Positions 43,650 through 52,445 of a stretch of 55,326 nucleotides of DNA are shown here, one piece after another. The DNA lies in the NCBI GenBank assembly GCA_021324885.1, contig JAJPIF010000022.1:262659-317984 (forward strand), given 5' to 3'. A program made the position numbers and the translations under genes. The DNA is from Pseudomonadota bacterium (GTDB taxonomy: Bacteria > Desulfobacterota > Binatia > Binatales > Binataceae). Position 1 is the stretch's first letter; every line of letters starts with the position of its first letter. The notes beneath the pieces are model-generated. The model did not search any database, was not told the origin of the DNA, and was given only the letters and a program-made list of their open reading frames with translations.

Positions 43650-44648
43650 CTATTTGAAATGCGGCATCACTTTGCTCGCGAACAGTTCAATGTTGCGCGT
43701 CACTTTGCTCACCGGAACTCCGGGCGGAGCAATCGCGATTTCGAAGGTTTCCGCCGGCACCTCGGCGATTACCGCCTTGATCATTTGCACGGCTTCCTCG
43801 GCGGTCACCACCGTCATCAGCTTGAGCCGCTTGAGGTCGGCGGGACTGTCCAGATGGGGCCAGACGTTGGTATCGGTGCCTTCAAACCACTTGGCGTAGG
43901 AGTTGTACCAATACATCACGCCGGGAGCGAACAGGTTGAAGTCGCGTTCGGGGTCGTCGGAGACCACCATCCAGGGCAACCCGCCCGTCATCCGCGGTTT
44001 GGAAGGATCCTTGCCCGCCTTTTGAAGTTCCTCGCGGTACATTTCTACCGTCTGCTTGTTGGCGGGACCGGTATAGCCGTCGCCGTACCTGGCCGCGCGT
44101 CTTAAGGCGTGACGATTGAAGCCGCCGACCCAGATTGGCGGATTGGGCTCCTGCACCGGGCGCGGCGTGAGCCGGGCGCCGTCGATATGGAAGTGCTTGC
44201 CATGAAAGGTCACTTTCTCGCCCTGCCACAGCCGGCGGATGATCTCCAGGGCTTCGTTGGCGCGCGTTCCCCGGCTTTTCAGATCGATCCCGTAACCCGC
44301 GTATTCCTCGGGCCGATAACCCAACCCGACGCCCAGGTCCAGTCGGCCGTTGGAGATGACGTCGAGCACGGCGCCGTCTTCGGCCAGCCGCACAGGGTCG
44401 TACAACGGCAGGATTGCGATATTGGTGCCGACGCGCATCTTTTTGGTGCGCGCGGCCACCGCGGTCGCGGCGATCAGGGGCGAAGGAATATAGCCGTCGT
44501 CGGTGAAGTGATGCTCGAGAAAAGAGGAGTGCTCGAAGCCGAGGGATTCCGCCCATACCATGTGTTCGATGATATCGGCGTAAACTTCCGTCGAGGGCCG
44601 CGCCCACTGCGGTGGATTGCGGAAATCGGTCATTAATCCAAAGCGCAT
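43650..44648 (-). CDS. LLM-class flavin-dependent oxidoreductase
   Basis: A 332-residue luciferase-like oxidoreductase from ATG 44648 with GGAGGT 8 bases upstream. MTDFRNPPQWARP, SSFLEHHFTDDGYIP and VLDVISNGRLDLGVGLGYRPEEY mirror the LLM gene at 38152-39159, so the two are recent-looking paralogues. ARYGDGYTGPANK is a cofactor loop. It is divergent from the SagB-type gene across 134 bp. Cofactor and substrate unknown. Confidence 0.9.
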   Translation of the reverse strand: MRFGLMTDFRNPPQWARPSTEVYADIIEHMVWAESLGFEHSSFLEHHFTDDGYIPSPLIAATAVAARTKKMRVGTNIAILPLYDPVRLAEDGAVLDVISNGRLDLGVGLGYRPEEYAGYGIDLKSRGTRANEALEIIRRLWQGEKVTFHGKHFHIDGARLTPRPVQEPNPPIWVGGFNRHALRRAARYGDGYTGPANKQTVEMYREELQKAGKDPSKPRMTGGLPWMVVSDDPERDFNLFAPGVMYWYNSYAKWFEGTDTNVWPHLDSPADLKRLKLMTVVTAEEAVQMIKAVIAEVPAETFEIAIAPPGVPVSKVTRNIELFASKVMPHFK

Positions 44649-44782
44649 CGGCCTGACCTCCAGAGGCAAACTCGTGTCGTGTCTTTTACACATTTGCGCC
44701 AATCGCGCCAGAGTCCAATCCGCCGCAGCGCCCATCGGCAAGCTCGGCCGCCTGGTGTTATGCTGGTCCGGAGGGTTTGACC

Positions 44783-46261
44783 ATGGATTGCGCAAATCGG
44801 CGAACCGAGGCGGCGCGTCTATACCATGAGGTGACCAAACATTCCTACACCAGCGTGCGCACCGACGGGCATTACCTGGACTGGAACAACCGTCCCTTCC
44901 CATTCAAGATCTACCCGCACGCGGCGTCTTTGGCACTGCCGCGCGAGCTGAATCTTTCCTCGCTGCCGGCGCTGAAGGCGATCAGTGAACAAAACGCGGT
45001 GGACCCGCAAACCCCGATCGACCTGGACCGGCTGGCCCGGCTCCTGTTCTGTGCCGGCGGGCTCACGCGCAAGCGCAAGGTTGGGATGGAGTACTACCAT
45101 TTCCGCGCGGCGGCTTCGGCGGGCGCGCTCTACCCGATCGAGATCTACCTCGCCAGCGGTCCCGACATCGCAGGGCTTGAGCCCGGCCTGTATCATTTTT
45201 CGCCTGCCGATTTGAAATTGCGCGGCCTGCGCCGCGGTGACTGGCGTGGTGTGATTGCGGAGGCTTGTGCGATGCGCTCCTCGGTTGCCCAGGCGCGATG
45301 CGTTTTGGTGCTGAGCGCAATTTTCTGGCGCAGCGCATGGAAGTACCGTGCGCGATGCTATCGCTATTGCTTTTGGGATACCGGCACGATGATGGCCAAT
45401 CTGCTCGCTGCCGCCAACGCCGAGGGCTTGCGCACTGATGCGGTCGTCAATTTCATCGATTCGGAAATCGAGCGGCTTATCGGTGCCGACGGCGAGCGCG
45501 AAGCGCCGCTGTGCATCGTTGCGCTCGGAAGCGGCAGCCACCCGGGGCGCACAGACATGGATATGCCGCCGCTGCAACTGGAAACGGTGCCGCTTTCGAT
45601 GGAGGAAAAGAACTATCCCGATCTGATTGCGATGCATCGCGCATCCAGGCTGATCGATTCAACCGAAGTCAGCTCGATCGCCGTCGACCATAGCGTGGAG
45701 CCCGGCGGTTCCGAGCATGCGCCTGAGTGCTCCGGGCTGGGTGAAACGATTGTGCGCCGCGGTTCGACCCGCAAGTTCGCCGAGGAACCGATCTCCGCCC
45801 GTGAGCTTGAAGCGATACTGGACAATTCCAGCGGCCATCCGTATTGCGATTTTCCGCCGCTCGTCGACACGTATCTGATCGTCAATGCGGTGGAGGGAGT
45901 AGAATCTGGCGCCTATTTCTATTCGCGCCGGGACCGGCGACTGCAGTTGCTAAAGGCCGGAAATTTCCGTGGCCAGGCCGGTTATCTTTGCCTGGAGCAG
46001 CCGCTGGGTGCCGATTGCAGCGCGCTGGTTTGCTACATGGCGGACTTCAACCGCCTGCTCGACACGATGGGCAACCGCGGCTACCGCGCCGCGCAACTCG
46101 AAGCGGGACTGCACGGCGGCCGCGCCTACCTCGCCGCCTACTCCCTCGGTCGCGGCGCTACCGGCCTTACCTTTTACGACGACGACACCGTCGAATTCTT
46201 CAGCCCGCATGCCGCCGGCAAAATTCCGCTCCTGATGGTGGCAATCGGGGTTCCGGCGTGA
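44783..46261 (+). CDS. SagB/ThcOx-family dehydrogenase, two nitroreductase domains
   Basis: A 492-residue protein with two tandem nitroreductase-fold domains. The first (residues ~60-270) is the SagB type: LYHEVTKHSY near the start, then FRAAASAGALYPIEIY for FMN binding. The second (~320-490) begins IVRRGSTRKFAEEPIS and ends VEFFSPHAAGKIPLLM. SagB enzymes oxidise azolines to azoles in thiazole/oxazole-modified peptides, but no cyclodehydratase or precursor peptide is nearby, so a different FMN-dependent oxidation is equally likely. GGAGGG lies 8 bases before ATG 44783. Confidence 0.85.
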   Translation: MDCANRRTEAARLYHEVTKHSYTSVRTDGHYLDWNNRPFPFKIYPHAASLALPRELNLSSLPALKAISEQNAVDPQTPIDLDRLARLLFCAGGLTRKRKVGMEYYHFRAAASAGALYPIEIYLASGPDIAGLEPGLYHFSPADLKLRGLRRGDWRGVIAEACAMRSSVAQARCVLVLSAIFWRSAWKYRARCYRYCFWDTGTMMANLLAAANAEGLRTDAVVNFIDSEIERLIGADGEREAPLCIVALGSGSHPGRTDMDMPPLQLETVPLSMEEKNYPDLIAMHRASRLIDSTEVSSIAVDHSVEPGGSEHAPECSGLGETIVRRGSTRKFAEEPISARELEAILDNSSGHPYCDFPPLVDTYLIVNAVEGVESGAYFYSRRDRRLQLLKAGNFRGQAGYLCLEQPLGADCSALVCYMADFNRLLDTMGNRGYRAAQLEAGLHGGRAYLAAYSLGRGATGLTFYDDDTVEFFSPHAAGKIPLLMVAIGVPA

Positions 46262-46409
46262 TCGGGACCTCACCCGGCACTCTCTGCCAGAAAATGCGCG
46301 AGGGGCACTTCGATTTGTAATGACCCTCACCGGCCCTCCCTGGTCGGGGTGCTTAAGCGGGATATCTTTGCCGTCCGGTTGCCTGGCCCAGGCTTGCCGT
46401 GGTTGTATT

Positions 46410-47303
46410 TCACGCCCTCGGATCGTTGGGAATGCGCCGCGTTGTGAATGCTATCCCAATGCCGAACGTATCGGCGCGATTTATTGCCAGCGAATCGGCG
46501 GTGCGGGACTCGATGTGCTGGCGCCTGGATTCGAGGAACTGCGCGGCACGGTCGAGATCCCTGGTCTTGAACGTCACCGCGTATAGTCCTTCGCCCGCCC
46601 GCTCCAGGTCTTTGGCTTCATCGGACTGCGCGGATAACGGCTGGGCCAACTCAACGACTGTATCCTGGCCGACGGCAAAGAACGCGCTCTGACGCTCCGC
46701 GTTCTGCTCCTCATGCAGAAGCTTTCCGCCCAGCGCGTCCTGGTAAAACGCGGCGGCCTTGTTCAGGTCGCGCACCACCACCGTGATATGCGACGCGCCC
46801 TCGATTCCCAGCGGATGGCGGTCGCGCCAGTACGCCGATGACCATCCCGGATGGAGCCGCACATCGATACTGAAATCCTCCACCTCGGCGAATTCGATCG
46901 CGCCGTGGGTGTCCTTGGGATGGGTCCAAACGGCGATGTTGCGTTTGCCGAACGGGCCCCTGGCCGGACGCCCGACCATATCGACCTGGCGGACGTTGTG
47001 CTTTGACAACTGGTTGAAAGTGTCCTTGATGCTGTCGACATACCAGGCGATCGAATGGAAATGCTGGCCGTAACGGGCGTGGAACTTGCCGATCGCGGAA
47101 TTTTCGGCGCCGGGCACCGGCGCGGTCTGGATCGCTTCGAACGGTGTATCGCCGATCGCGAGCACCGACGCATTGCGCATCGCGGCCCGCATGTAGCCGC
47201 GATAATAACGGCAGGCCGAGAACACCTCGTCGTACCATTGATCGGCCGCCCGCAGACTGTCGACCACATGCGTTAGATGAAACAGCTTGCCGATTTTGAA
47301 CAT
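46410..47303 (-). CDS. Two-domain VOC (glyoxalase/dioxygenase superfamily) protein
   Basis: A 297-residue protein with two vicinal-oxygen-chelate modules. The first begins FHLTHVVDSLRAADQWYDEVF; the second, GASHITVVVRDLNKAAAFYQDALG. Metal ligands are plausible at His (HLTHVV), His (QHFHSIAW), His (SHITVV) and Glu (VVELAQ). VOC proteins include extradiol dioxygenases, glyoxalases and epimerases. GGGAGAAG precedes the ATG. It is 265 bp beyond the AllA-like gene on the same strand and may belong to the same degradative run. Confidence 0.8.
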   Translation of the reverse strand: MFKIGKLFHLTHVVDSLRAADQWYDEVFSACRYYRGYMRAAMRNASVLAIGDTPFEAIQTAPVPGAENSAIGKFHARYGQHFHSIAWYVDSIKDTFNQLSKHNVRQVDMVGRPARGPFGKRNIAVWTHPKDTHGAIEFAEVEDFSIDVRLHPGWSSAYWRDRHPLGIEGASHITVVVRDLNKAAAFYQDALGGKLLHEEQNAERQSAFFAVGQDTVVELAQPLSAQSDEAKDLERAGEGLYAVTFKTRDLDRAAQFLESRRQHIESRTADSLAINRADTFGIGIAFTTRRIPNDPRA

Positions 47304-47568
47304 GGATCTTCTCCCTTCGCCGCGACGCTCGCCAAGTCTGCCAGAGCCGCGTACCAGGTCTCAAGTTCCATCCGTGTAAGGATCCAGCAGCGGCCGATCG
47401 GTCAATTCCGATCCGGCGTATGCACCAAAGCTTTCACATCCGATAACTGATGCGCGCCGACCAGCCGGCGGGCGGCTCTTCAGCGGAGTTTTAATCGAGA
47501 CATCGTTTCGGTGCGGGAAGTGGAATCCTGAGCCGGGCGACGCGAATCCGCGGGGCGCTGGAGGCGCT

Positions 47569-48111
47569 TTACAATTCCACTTCGACGATATGGTCATCGC
47601 GTTCACGGATGTTGACGAACTCGATGTAGGGGCGCGGATTTTTCCATTCGACGTTGCCGCGCTCGTTGATTCGCGTTGAGTTAACGCCCTCACCCGCGTC
47701 CTTGCGCGTCACGTTGACCCATAGGCACTCATCGTCGGGGACGATTGCGCTGTGCCATACGCCCTTGTCGATATCGGCGGCCTGCCCGGGAGCAACGGTA
47801 AATGCGGCGACTTTCTCGTAGTCCAGTTCATAATCCTCGCGCGCCGCGTCGCGATTGCGCGGCGGCGGCGCCAGCACCAGGACCATCGAGCCGCGCACCG
47901 GGATAAACGTCTGGCGGTAAGAAAAGTGGACGGCAAAATGAGCCAGCGAGTGGTCGCGGCTTTTACGGCTGCGCTGGAACTCCAGCGCCGGACGGCCGCC
48001 TTCGTCCACCTCGGGAAACACGATCTGCTTGCCGTGCTCCATTACGACGCCGTAGGGACGAAAGGCTTCCGCGGTGAGTGGCTGGGCTTTGATTTTGACG
48101 ACCTGAGGCAT
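47569..48111 (-). CDS. Ureidoglycolate lyase (AllA)-like protein
   Basis: A 180-residue cupin-like protein from ATG 48111 (GGGAGGA 6 bases upstream). IKAQPLTAEAFRPYGVVME is the AllA opening; HFSYRQTFIPVRGSMVLVL and KGVWHSAIVPDDECLWVNV match PF04115. AllA releases urea from ureidoglycolate, but no allantoin or purine genes are near. It sits 38 bp after an ACMSD-type amidohydrolase in the same operon, so it may have another substrate there. Fold assignment good, reaction uncertain. Confidence 0.75.
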   Translation of the reverse strand: MPQVVKIKAQPLTAEAFRPYGVVMEHGKQIVFPEVDEGGRPALEFQRSRKSRDHSLAHFAVHFSYRQTFIPVRGSMVLVLAPPPRNRDAAREDYELDYEKVAAFTVAPGQAADIDKGVWHSAIVPDDECLWVNVTRKDAGEGVNSTRINERGNVEWKNPRPYIEFVNIRERDDHIVEVEL

Positions 48112-48149
48112 CGCAGTCCTCCCTGCCGGATCGCAAACCGGCGAATCGT

Positions 48150-49289
48150 TTATGGTTTGATGTCGAGTTTGTAAAGTTCGGCGGCGTTGTAACAGAGCAC
48201 CCGCTGGCGTTGGACCTCTGAAAGACGTTCGCTGAAGCGGCTGATGAAGGACCGGCTGTCGGGCCAGGTGGAGGTTGCGAGTGGAAAATCGCTGGCCCAC
48301 AGAATGTTCTTCGCGCCGACATAATCGCAGGTCTGCCGGATACCGGCATTGTCGTACCAGCTTACGGCGTAACAGTTGCGGCGGAAGATGTCCGACAGCG
48401 TCAAGTCATAATTGAACTGCCGCTGGAGTCCGCGCTGAACAAACGCATAGTCGGCGACTTCCAGGATATAAGGCACCAGTCCGACGGTGCTTTCGCCGAA
48501 GATGACCTTGAGCTTCGGATGGCGCTCGGCGATGCGCGAGACGATGAAGTTGGAGATGATCGAAGTGATTCCGGCAGGACGCGTAATCGCGCGCATCGCC
48601 TCGGTCAGGCGCGGCGACAGTCCCGCATACGGCGCCAGTTCAAGCTGCGGCAGCGAGCCCGCGTGAAAGCACACCGGCAGGTCCAGCTCCTCGCATATAT
48701 TCCACAGCGGCTCGTAAGCTAGCTCGTTGATATGTGGCGCGCCTTCGCGCAAACGGTCGGGCACCGGCGGAACGATCACCGCTTTGTGACCGCGCTTGGC
48801 CGCGCGCCTGATTTCGGCTACCGCCGATTCGATCGAAGCCAACGGGATAAGACATTGCGGGACAAACCTGGGACTGACTGCCGCCCATTCGTCGATCAGA
48901 AAATCGTTGTAGGCCCGAACGCACGCCAGTTCGAGTTCCGGATCGGCGACGCGGGCGAAGGTTTCGCCTGCAACTCCCGCCACCGAAGGGTAAAGCACCG
49001 AGTAATCAATCCCGTCGCGATCCATCGCGGCCAGGCGCTGCAACGGCTTCCATGCCTGTGCGGGAACCTCCTCGAAGCGGCGCGGCTCGCCCGACCGATC
49101 TGACCTCAGCGCGCCGGCCGAGCCGGTGCCGAGCAACGGCAGGCGGTTGCCTTCGACCATCCAGCATTCGCTGCCGTCGGGTTGACGCTGCAGATGCGGC
49201 ACGCGATCGCTGAAACGGCTGCGCGATATGCGGCTGGTCCAGACCTCCGGATGCTCGATCACGTGATCATCGGCGCTGACAATTGGCAT
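48150..49289 (-). CDS. Amidohydrolase_2 (ACMSD-like) enzyme
   Basis: A 379-residue TIM-barrel hydrolase or decarboxylase. VSADDHVIEHPEVW is the common start of this branch; LDRDG-like MDRDGIDYSVLYPS, LPVCFHAGS (barrel histidine) and ILWASDFPLATSTWP (metal Asp) complete the PF04909 pattern. ATG 49289 lies 4 bp after the upstream amidohydrolase stop, so it is translated in the same operon; the longer frame to 49856 is a shadow of that gene. ACMSD-type decarboxylation of an aromatic or enolic acid is the leading guess. Confidence 0.88.
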   Translation of the reverse strand: MPIVSADDHVIEHPEVWTSRISRSRFSDRVPHLQRQPDGSECWMVEGNRLPLLGTGSAGALRSDRSGEPRRFEEVPAQAWKPLQRLAAMDRDGIDYSVLYPSVAGVAGETFARVADPELELACVRAYNDFLIDEWAAVSPRFVPQCLIPLASIESAVAEIRRAAKRGHKAVIVPPVPDRLREGAPHINELAYEPLWNICEELDLPVCFHAGSLPQLELAPYAGLSPRLTEAMRAITRPAGITSIISNFIVSRIAERHPKLKVIFGESTVGLVPYILEVADYAFVQRGLQRQFNYDLTLSDIFRRNCYAVSWYDNAGIRQTCDYVGAKNILWASDFPLATSTWPDSRSFISRFSERLSEVQRQRVLCYNAAELYKLDIKP

Positions 49290-49293
49290 GGCT

Positions 49294-50505
49294 CTAAAGC
49301 ATCTTGTAAAGGCGCGCGGCGTTTTCCCACAGGATTTGCCGCCGCGTCGGCTCGGCGACCCCCTCGAGCATCCTACCGATAACCTTGTGCGACTGCGGAT
49401 AGGTCGAAGGGTTGTGCGGAAAATCGGACTCCCACATGATGTTGGCGGGTGACAGGCGGCATCCTTTGATTCCCTCCACCTCGAACCATGACATGACATA
49501 GAATTGCCGCTGCAAACGCTCGCTGGGACGAATCGCGATCCCTTCGCTCCACAGCCGCCGCCGCTCCCATTCATGGTCGCAGGCGTCGAGCACGTAATTG
49601 AGCCATCCCACGCCCGTTTCCGCCGAGGCCCATCGCAGACGCGGATAGCGGTCGAGAATCCCGCTGAAGACCAGCAGCGGGATAAATTGCGACAGCGCCG
49701 AAAACCCCGCCGGAACGACCGAAGTCCAGACCTGGTCGGGCGCGTAGCCCTTCCACACCGGCGCCAGCACGCGAATACCAGCATTGGCGTGCCAGTGAAT
49801 CGTAAGGTCGAAATCCTGGCAGGCCGCCCACAGCGGATTCCAATAAGGATCGGCAAAATGCTTTAGCTTGTACCCGGGATGGTCAGCGGCCAGGGCCCAC
49901 GCGCCGCTACCGCGCACCGCGCTGGCCGGCTCCGCGACCATCACGACGCCGCGATAACCGAGCCTGGCGATGCGGCGCACTTCGGCGACGGTTTGGTCGA
50001 TCCCGCCGAGGTACGGAATCAGCGCGAGCGGAACATAGCGGTCGCTGGCGCCGCGCCATTCCTCCATCAGGGCGTCGTTGTAAGCCTGCACGCAGGCCAG
50101 TTCGAACTCGGCGTCGCCCTGAAAGAACACTCCTTCCTGGGTGGGAGGATTGGGAAACAGGATTTCGGCGTCGATACCGTCGCGATCCAGTTCCTTGAGC
50201 CGCTCAAGCGGTTGGTAAACGCCGGCCGGGACCTCCTCCCAGCGCTGGGGAAAGTAGGTGCGCGACGGATCCTCCATCATGGCCGGGCAGTTGGCGACAC
50301 CGCGCGGCTCCTCGATTTTGCCGTTGACGAACCAGCGCTCGACGATCCGGTCGGATTGACGGGTAAGCATCGTTTTGGGCGCGGTGGTTTCGCGCAGGTG
50401 GGGAATGCGATCGCCGAAACGAGCCTTCGACATGCGCGCCAGGAACGCGTCGGGGCCAAGCTGCGCATGGGAATCGGCACTGATCACGCCGTACTTGATC
50501 TCCAT
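49294..50505 (-). CDS. Amidohydrolase_2 (ACMSD-like) enzyme
   Basis: A 403-residue paralogue of the preceding gene. YGVISADSHAQLGPDAF supplies the first metal motif, LDRDGIDAEILFPN the barrel strand, LTIHWHANAG the histidine and MWESDFPHNPSTYP the late aspartate. It heads a minus-strand operon (403 aa, then 379 aa after 4 bp, then the AllA-like gene). Two tandem ACMSD-like enzymes may form a heteromer or act on successive intermediates. Divergent from an HSL-type esterase. Confidence 0.88.
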   Translation of the reverse strand: MEIKYGVISADSHAQLGPDAFLARMSKARFGDRIPHLRETTAPKTMLTRQSDRIVERWFVNGKIEEPRGVANCPAMMEDPSRTYFPQRWEEVPAGVYQPLERLKELDRDGIDAEILFPNPPTQEGVFFQGDAEFELACVQAYNDALMEEWRGASDRYVPLALIPYLGGIDQTVAEVRRIARLGYRGVVMVAEPASAVRGSGAWALAADHPGYKLKHFADPYWNPLWAACQDFDLTIHWHANAGIRVLAPVWKGYAPDQVWTSVVPAGFSALSQFIPLLVFSGILDRYPRLRWASAETGVGWLNYVLDACDHEWERRRLWSEGIAIRPSERLQRQFYVMSWFEVEGIKGCRLSPANIMWESDFPHNPSTYPQSHKVIGRMLEGVAEPTRRQILWENAARLYKML

Positions 50506-50635
50506 GCCGTGCTCCTCTGTCTGGCCTGATATTCCTTAGTTTTCGGGATGTCAATGGCACGTCGTAGCCCGCTTGCCGAGTAGAGGCGAACCGACTAAAG
50601 GATGCTCTGACACACGACCTGCGACGGAGATCAGC

Positions 50636-51517
50636 ATGGCTACTGAACGGGAAATTCTGGAGCGCGCCAAAAAATTCGAATTCCAGGGCGGCATCCCCGA
50701 GATGCGCGCGTTCGTCAACAATAACGCCAAGGCGCTTAATGCCAAACCGCCCGAGATCGGCGCCTACCACCCCGACGTCGAGCTGCGGCCCGGACTGCGC
50801 GCCGATATCTGCGTGCCCAAAGGATCCGGGCCCCATCCCACATTGGTTTATTTGCATGGCGGCGGATGGGTGTCAGGCACGTCCAAAACCCATACCAAGT
50901 TGTGCATGGAGTTCGCCGCGGCCGGTTACCTGACGGTGAATGTCGATTACCGGCTCGCTCCAGAGCATCCGTTTCCCGCCGGGTTGGACGATTGCATCTT
51001 TGCCTCGAAGTGGACCGCCGAAAACGCTGGCCGCTACAACGGCGACCGCCAGCGGATGGCGATCGGCGGTGATTCAGCGGGCGGGAATCTGACTGCCGCC
51101 ACGCTGATCTCACTGGCCGGGCAGCCCGACGCGCCGAAATTCAAAGCCGCGTTGCTGCTCTACGCGATGCTGGACATTCCGCGCGCGCTCAAGGCGTCCG
51201 ACGGCAATCCCGAAATTACGCGCATGATGATCAAGGCGTACCTGGGCGATCGTCAGGAGCTGATCACGGATCCGCGAGTGACGCCGCTCAATGGAATCAA
51301 GGCCGGCATCATGCCGCCGACCTTCCTGATCGTCGGCACGGCGGACAACCTGGTGCCCGACACCTATGCGATGGCGGAGTTGCTGCGCAAAACCGAGACC
51401 CCCCACGAGGTTCATGTGCTGGAGGACATGCCGCACGCGTTTTTGCAAATCTGGATGGTCTCCGGATGCGCCGAAGGTCTGCGCCTGACGATGAACTTTC
51501 TAAATCGCCACGTCTGA
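50636..51517 (+). CDS. HSL-family alpha/beta-hydrolase (esterase)
   Basis: A 293-residue hormone-sensitive-lipase-type esterase. The oxyanion motif HGGGW is at 74-78, nucleophile GDSAGG at 145-150 with Ser147, and the DYRLAPEHPFPA block is present; MPHAF near the end gives the histidine. It hydrolyses small esters or lactones in the cytoplasm. ATG 50636 has GGAGAT 5 bases upstream. A broken oxidase gene begins 18 bp downstream, so the two were once co-transcribed. Confidence 0.92.
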   Translation: MATEREILERAKKFEFQGGIPEMRAFVNNNAKALNAKPPEIGAYHPDVELRPGLRADICVPKGSGPHPTLVYLHGGGWVSGTSKTHTKLCMEFAAAGYLTVNVDYRLAPEHPFPAGLDDCIFASKWTAENAGRYNGDRQRMAIGGDSAGGNLTAATLISLAGQPDAPKFKAALLLYAMLDIPRALKASDGNPEITRMMIKAYLGDRQELITDPRVTPLNGIKAGIMPPTFLIVGTADNLVPDTYAMAELLRKTETPHEVHVLEDMPHAFLQIWMVSGCAEGLRLTMNFLNRHV

Positions 51518-51535
51518 ACCAGGGCAGGAGCGGAT

Positions 51536-51832
51536 GTGAACAGGACGCCGCGCGATCAAAGCGTCGATCAGCCGGCCGCAGCGGCGAAGCCGAATCTCGT
51601 CGAACGCGCGAAAAAACTCGCGCCGGCCTTGCGCGAACGCAGCGCGCAGGCCAATCGCCTGCGCCGTCTGCCCGAAAATTCTGCATTGCTTGTGGAGCAC
51701 AAAATCAGCCAAATAAGCATGACCGACTTATCCGAGGCGGGAAGCCTGGGCGGCAGTATCTTTTTCAGATGGGCCAGGTGGCGCGGGTCCAGGACATTTC
51801 CCAGAACAGGTATTCGTAGCGGCTGCTGGTGA
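51536..51832 (+). pseudogene. Truncated remnant of an ACAD-like/HpaB-type flavin monooxygenase
   Basis: A GTG-started frame with GGAG upstream and the typical N-terminus of this family: NLVERAKKLAPALRERSAQA then NRLRRLPE. A full gene would be about 390-400 residues. Here the pattern breaks at residue 47, resumes briefly as DLSEAGSL (normally DLHEAGLF), and the frame ends in the 3' end of the convergent tenA. I read this as a decayed gene with an internal insertion and a lost 3' part. Confidence 0.6.
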
Positions 51833-52439
51833 GGAACAAGCCTTCCAGGTGGTCGGTCTCGCGTTTTGGCAGGCCTGCGGCGAGCTCATCGAGCAGTCGT
51901 GTCAGGCGCTGCGCGCCCTCGGTAAATTCGCGCGACGTGTACGTTGCGATCCATTCGCGGTAAAAGGAATTTTCCCCGCCGCGTCCCTCGCGCGCCAATG
52001 CCGCCGCGATTTCGGCGTAGCCGAGCTGGCAGGGCAGCACCGCCGCGACGATCTCCGCAATCGTACCGGCGTAGGCTGCCGTGAGCAGATGACGCGTGTA
52101 GGCGTGCGTTACCGGGGCGGGTTGTGCATTTTCCAGAACCGGCGCTTCGATGCCCAGGCGATGGCAGTAATCGCGATGCAACTGCATTTCGACTTTGAGC
52201 GTGTCGTTCAGCAATCCCGCGAACAGGGTCATCGTCTCGAGATCGCGCGCCTTGGCCGCGGCCAGCGCGAATACGCGGCAGTATTGGATTAGGAAGAGAT
52301 AATCCTGTTCAAGATAGAAGCGGAATTTATCGATTGCCAGTGAGCCGTCGCCAAGTCCGCGCACGAACGGATGCTCGAGTTCACGCCGCCAGATCTCGGC
52401 GGCCTTGACGCGGATCTCCTCGGTAAATGAATCCGCCAT
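51765..52439 (-). CDS. tenA: TenA-family thiaminase II/aminopyrimidine aminohydrolase
   Basis: A 224-residue all-helical TenA. FYLEQDYLFLIQYCRVFALA carries the substrate-binding Asp46, and AVLPCQLGYAEI contains Cys137 at the position of the B. subtilis catalytic Cys135. YEYLFWEMSW near the end holds the conserved glutamate. The Cys-containing branch salvages HMP from degraded thiamine. It follows thiD by 6 bp, giving a thiamine-salvage pair whose product feeds the distant ThiL. Confidence 0.93.
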   Translation of the reverse strand: MADSFTEEIRVKAAEIWRRELEHPFVRGLGDGSLAIDKFRFYLEQDYLFLIQYCRVFALAAAKARDLETMTLFAGLLNDTLKVEMQLHRDYCHRLGIEAPVLENAQPAPVTHAYTRHLLTAAYAGTIAEIVAAVLPCQLGYAEIAAALAREGRGGENSFYREWIATYTSREFTEGAQRLTRLLDELAAGLPKRETDHLEGLFLTSSRYEYLFWEMSWTRATWPI

Positions 52440-52445
52440 GGCTGA

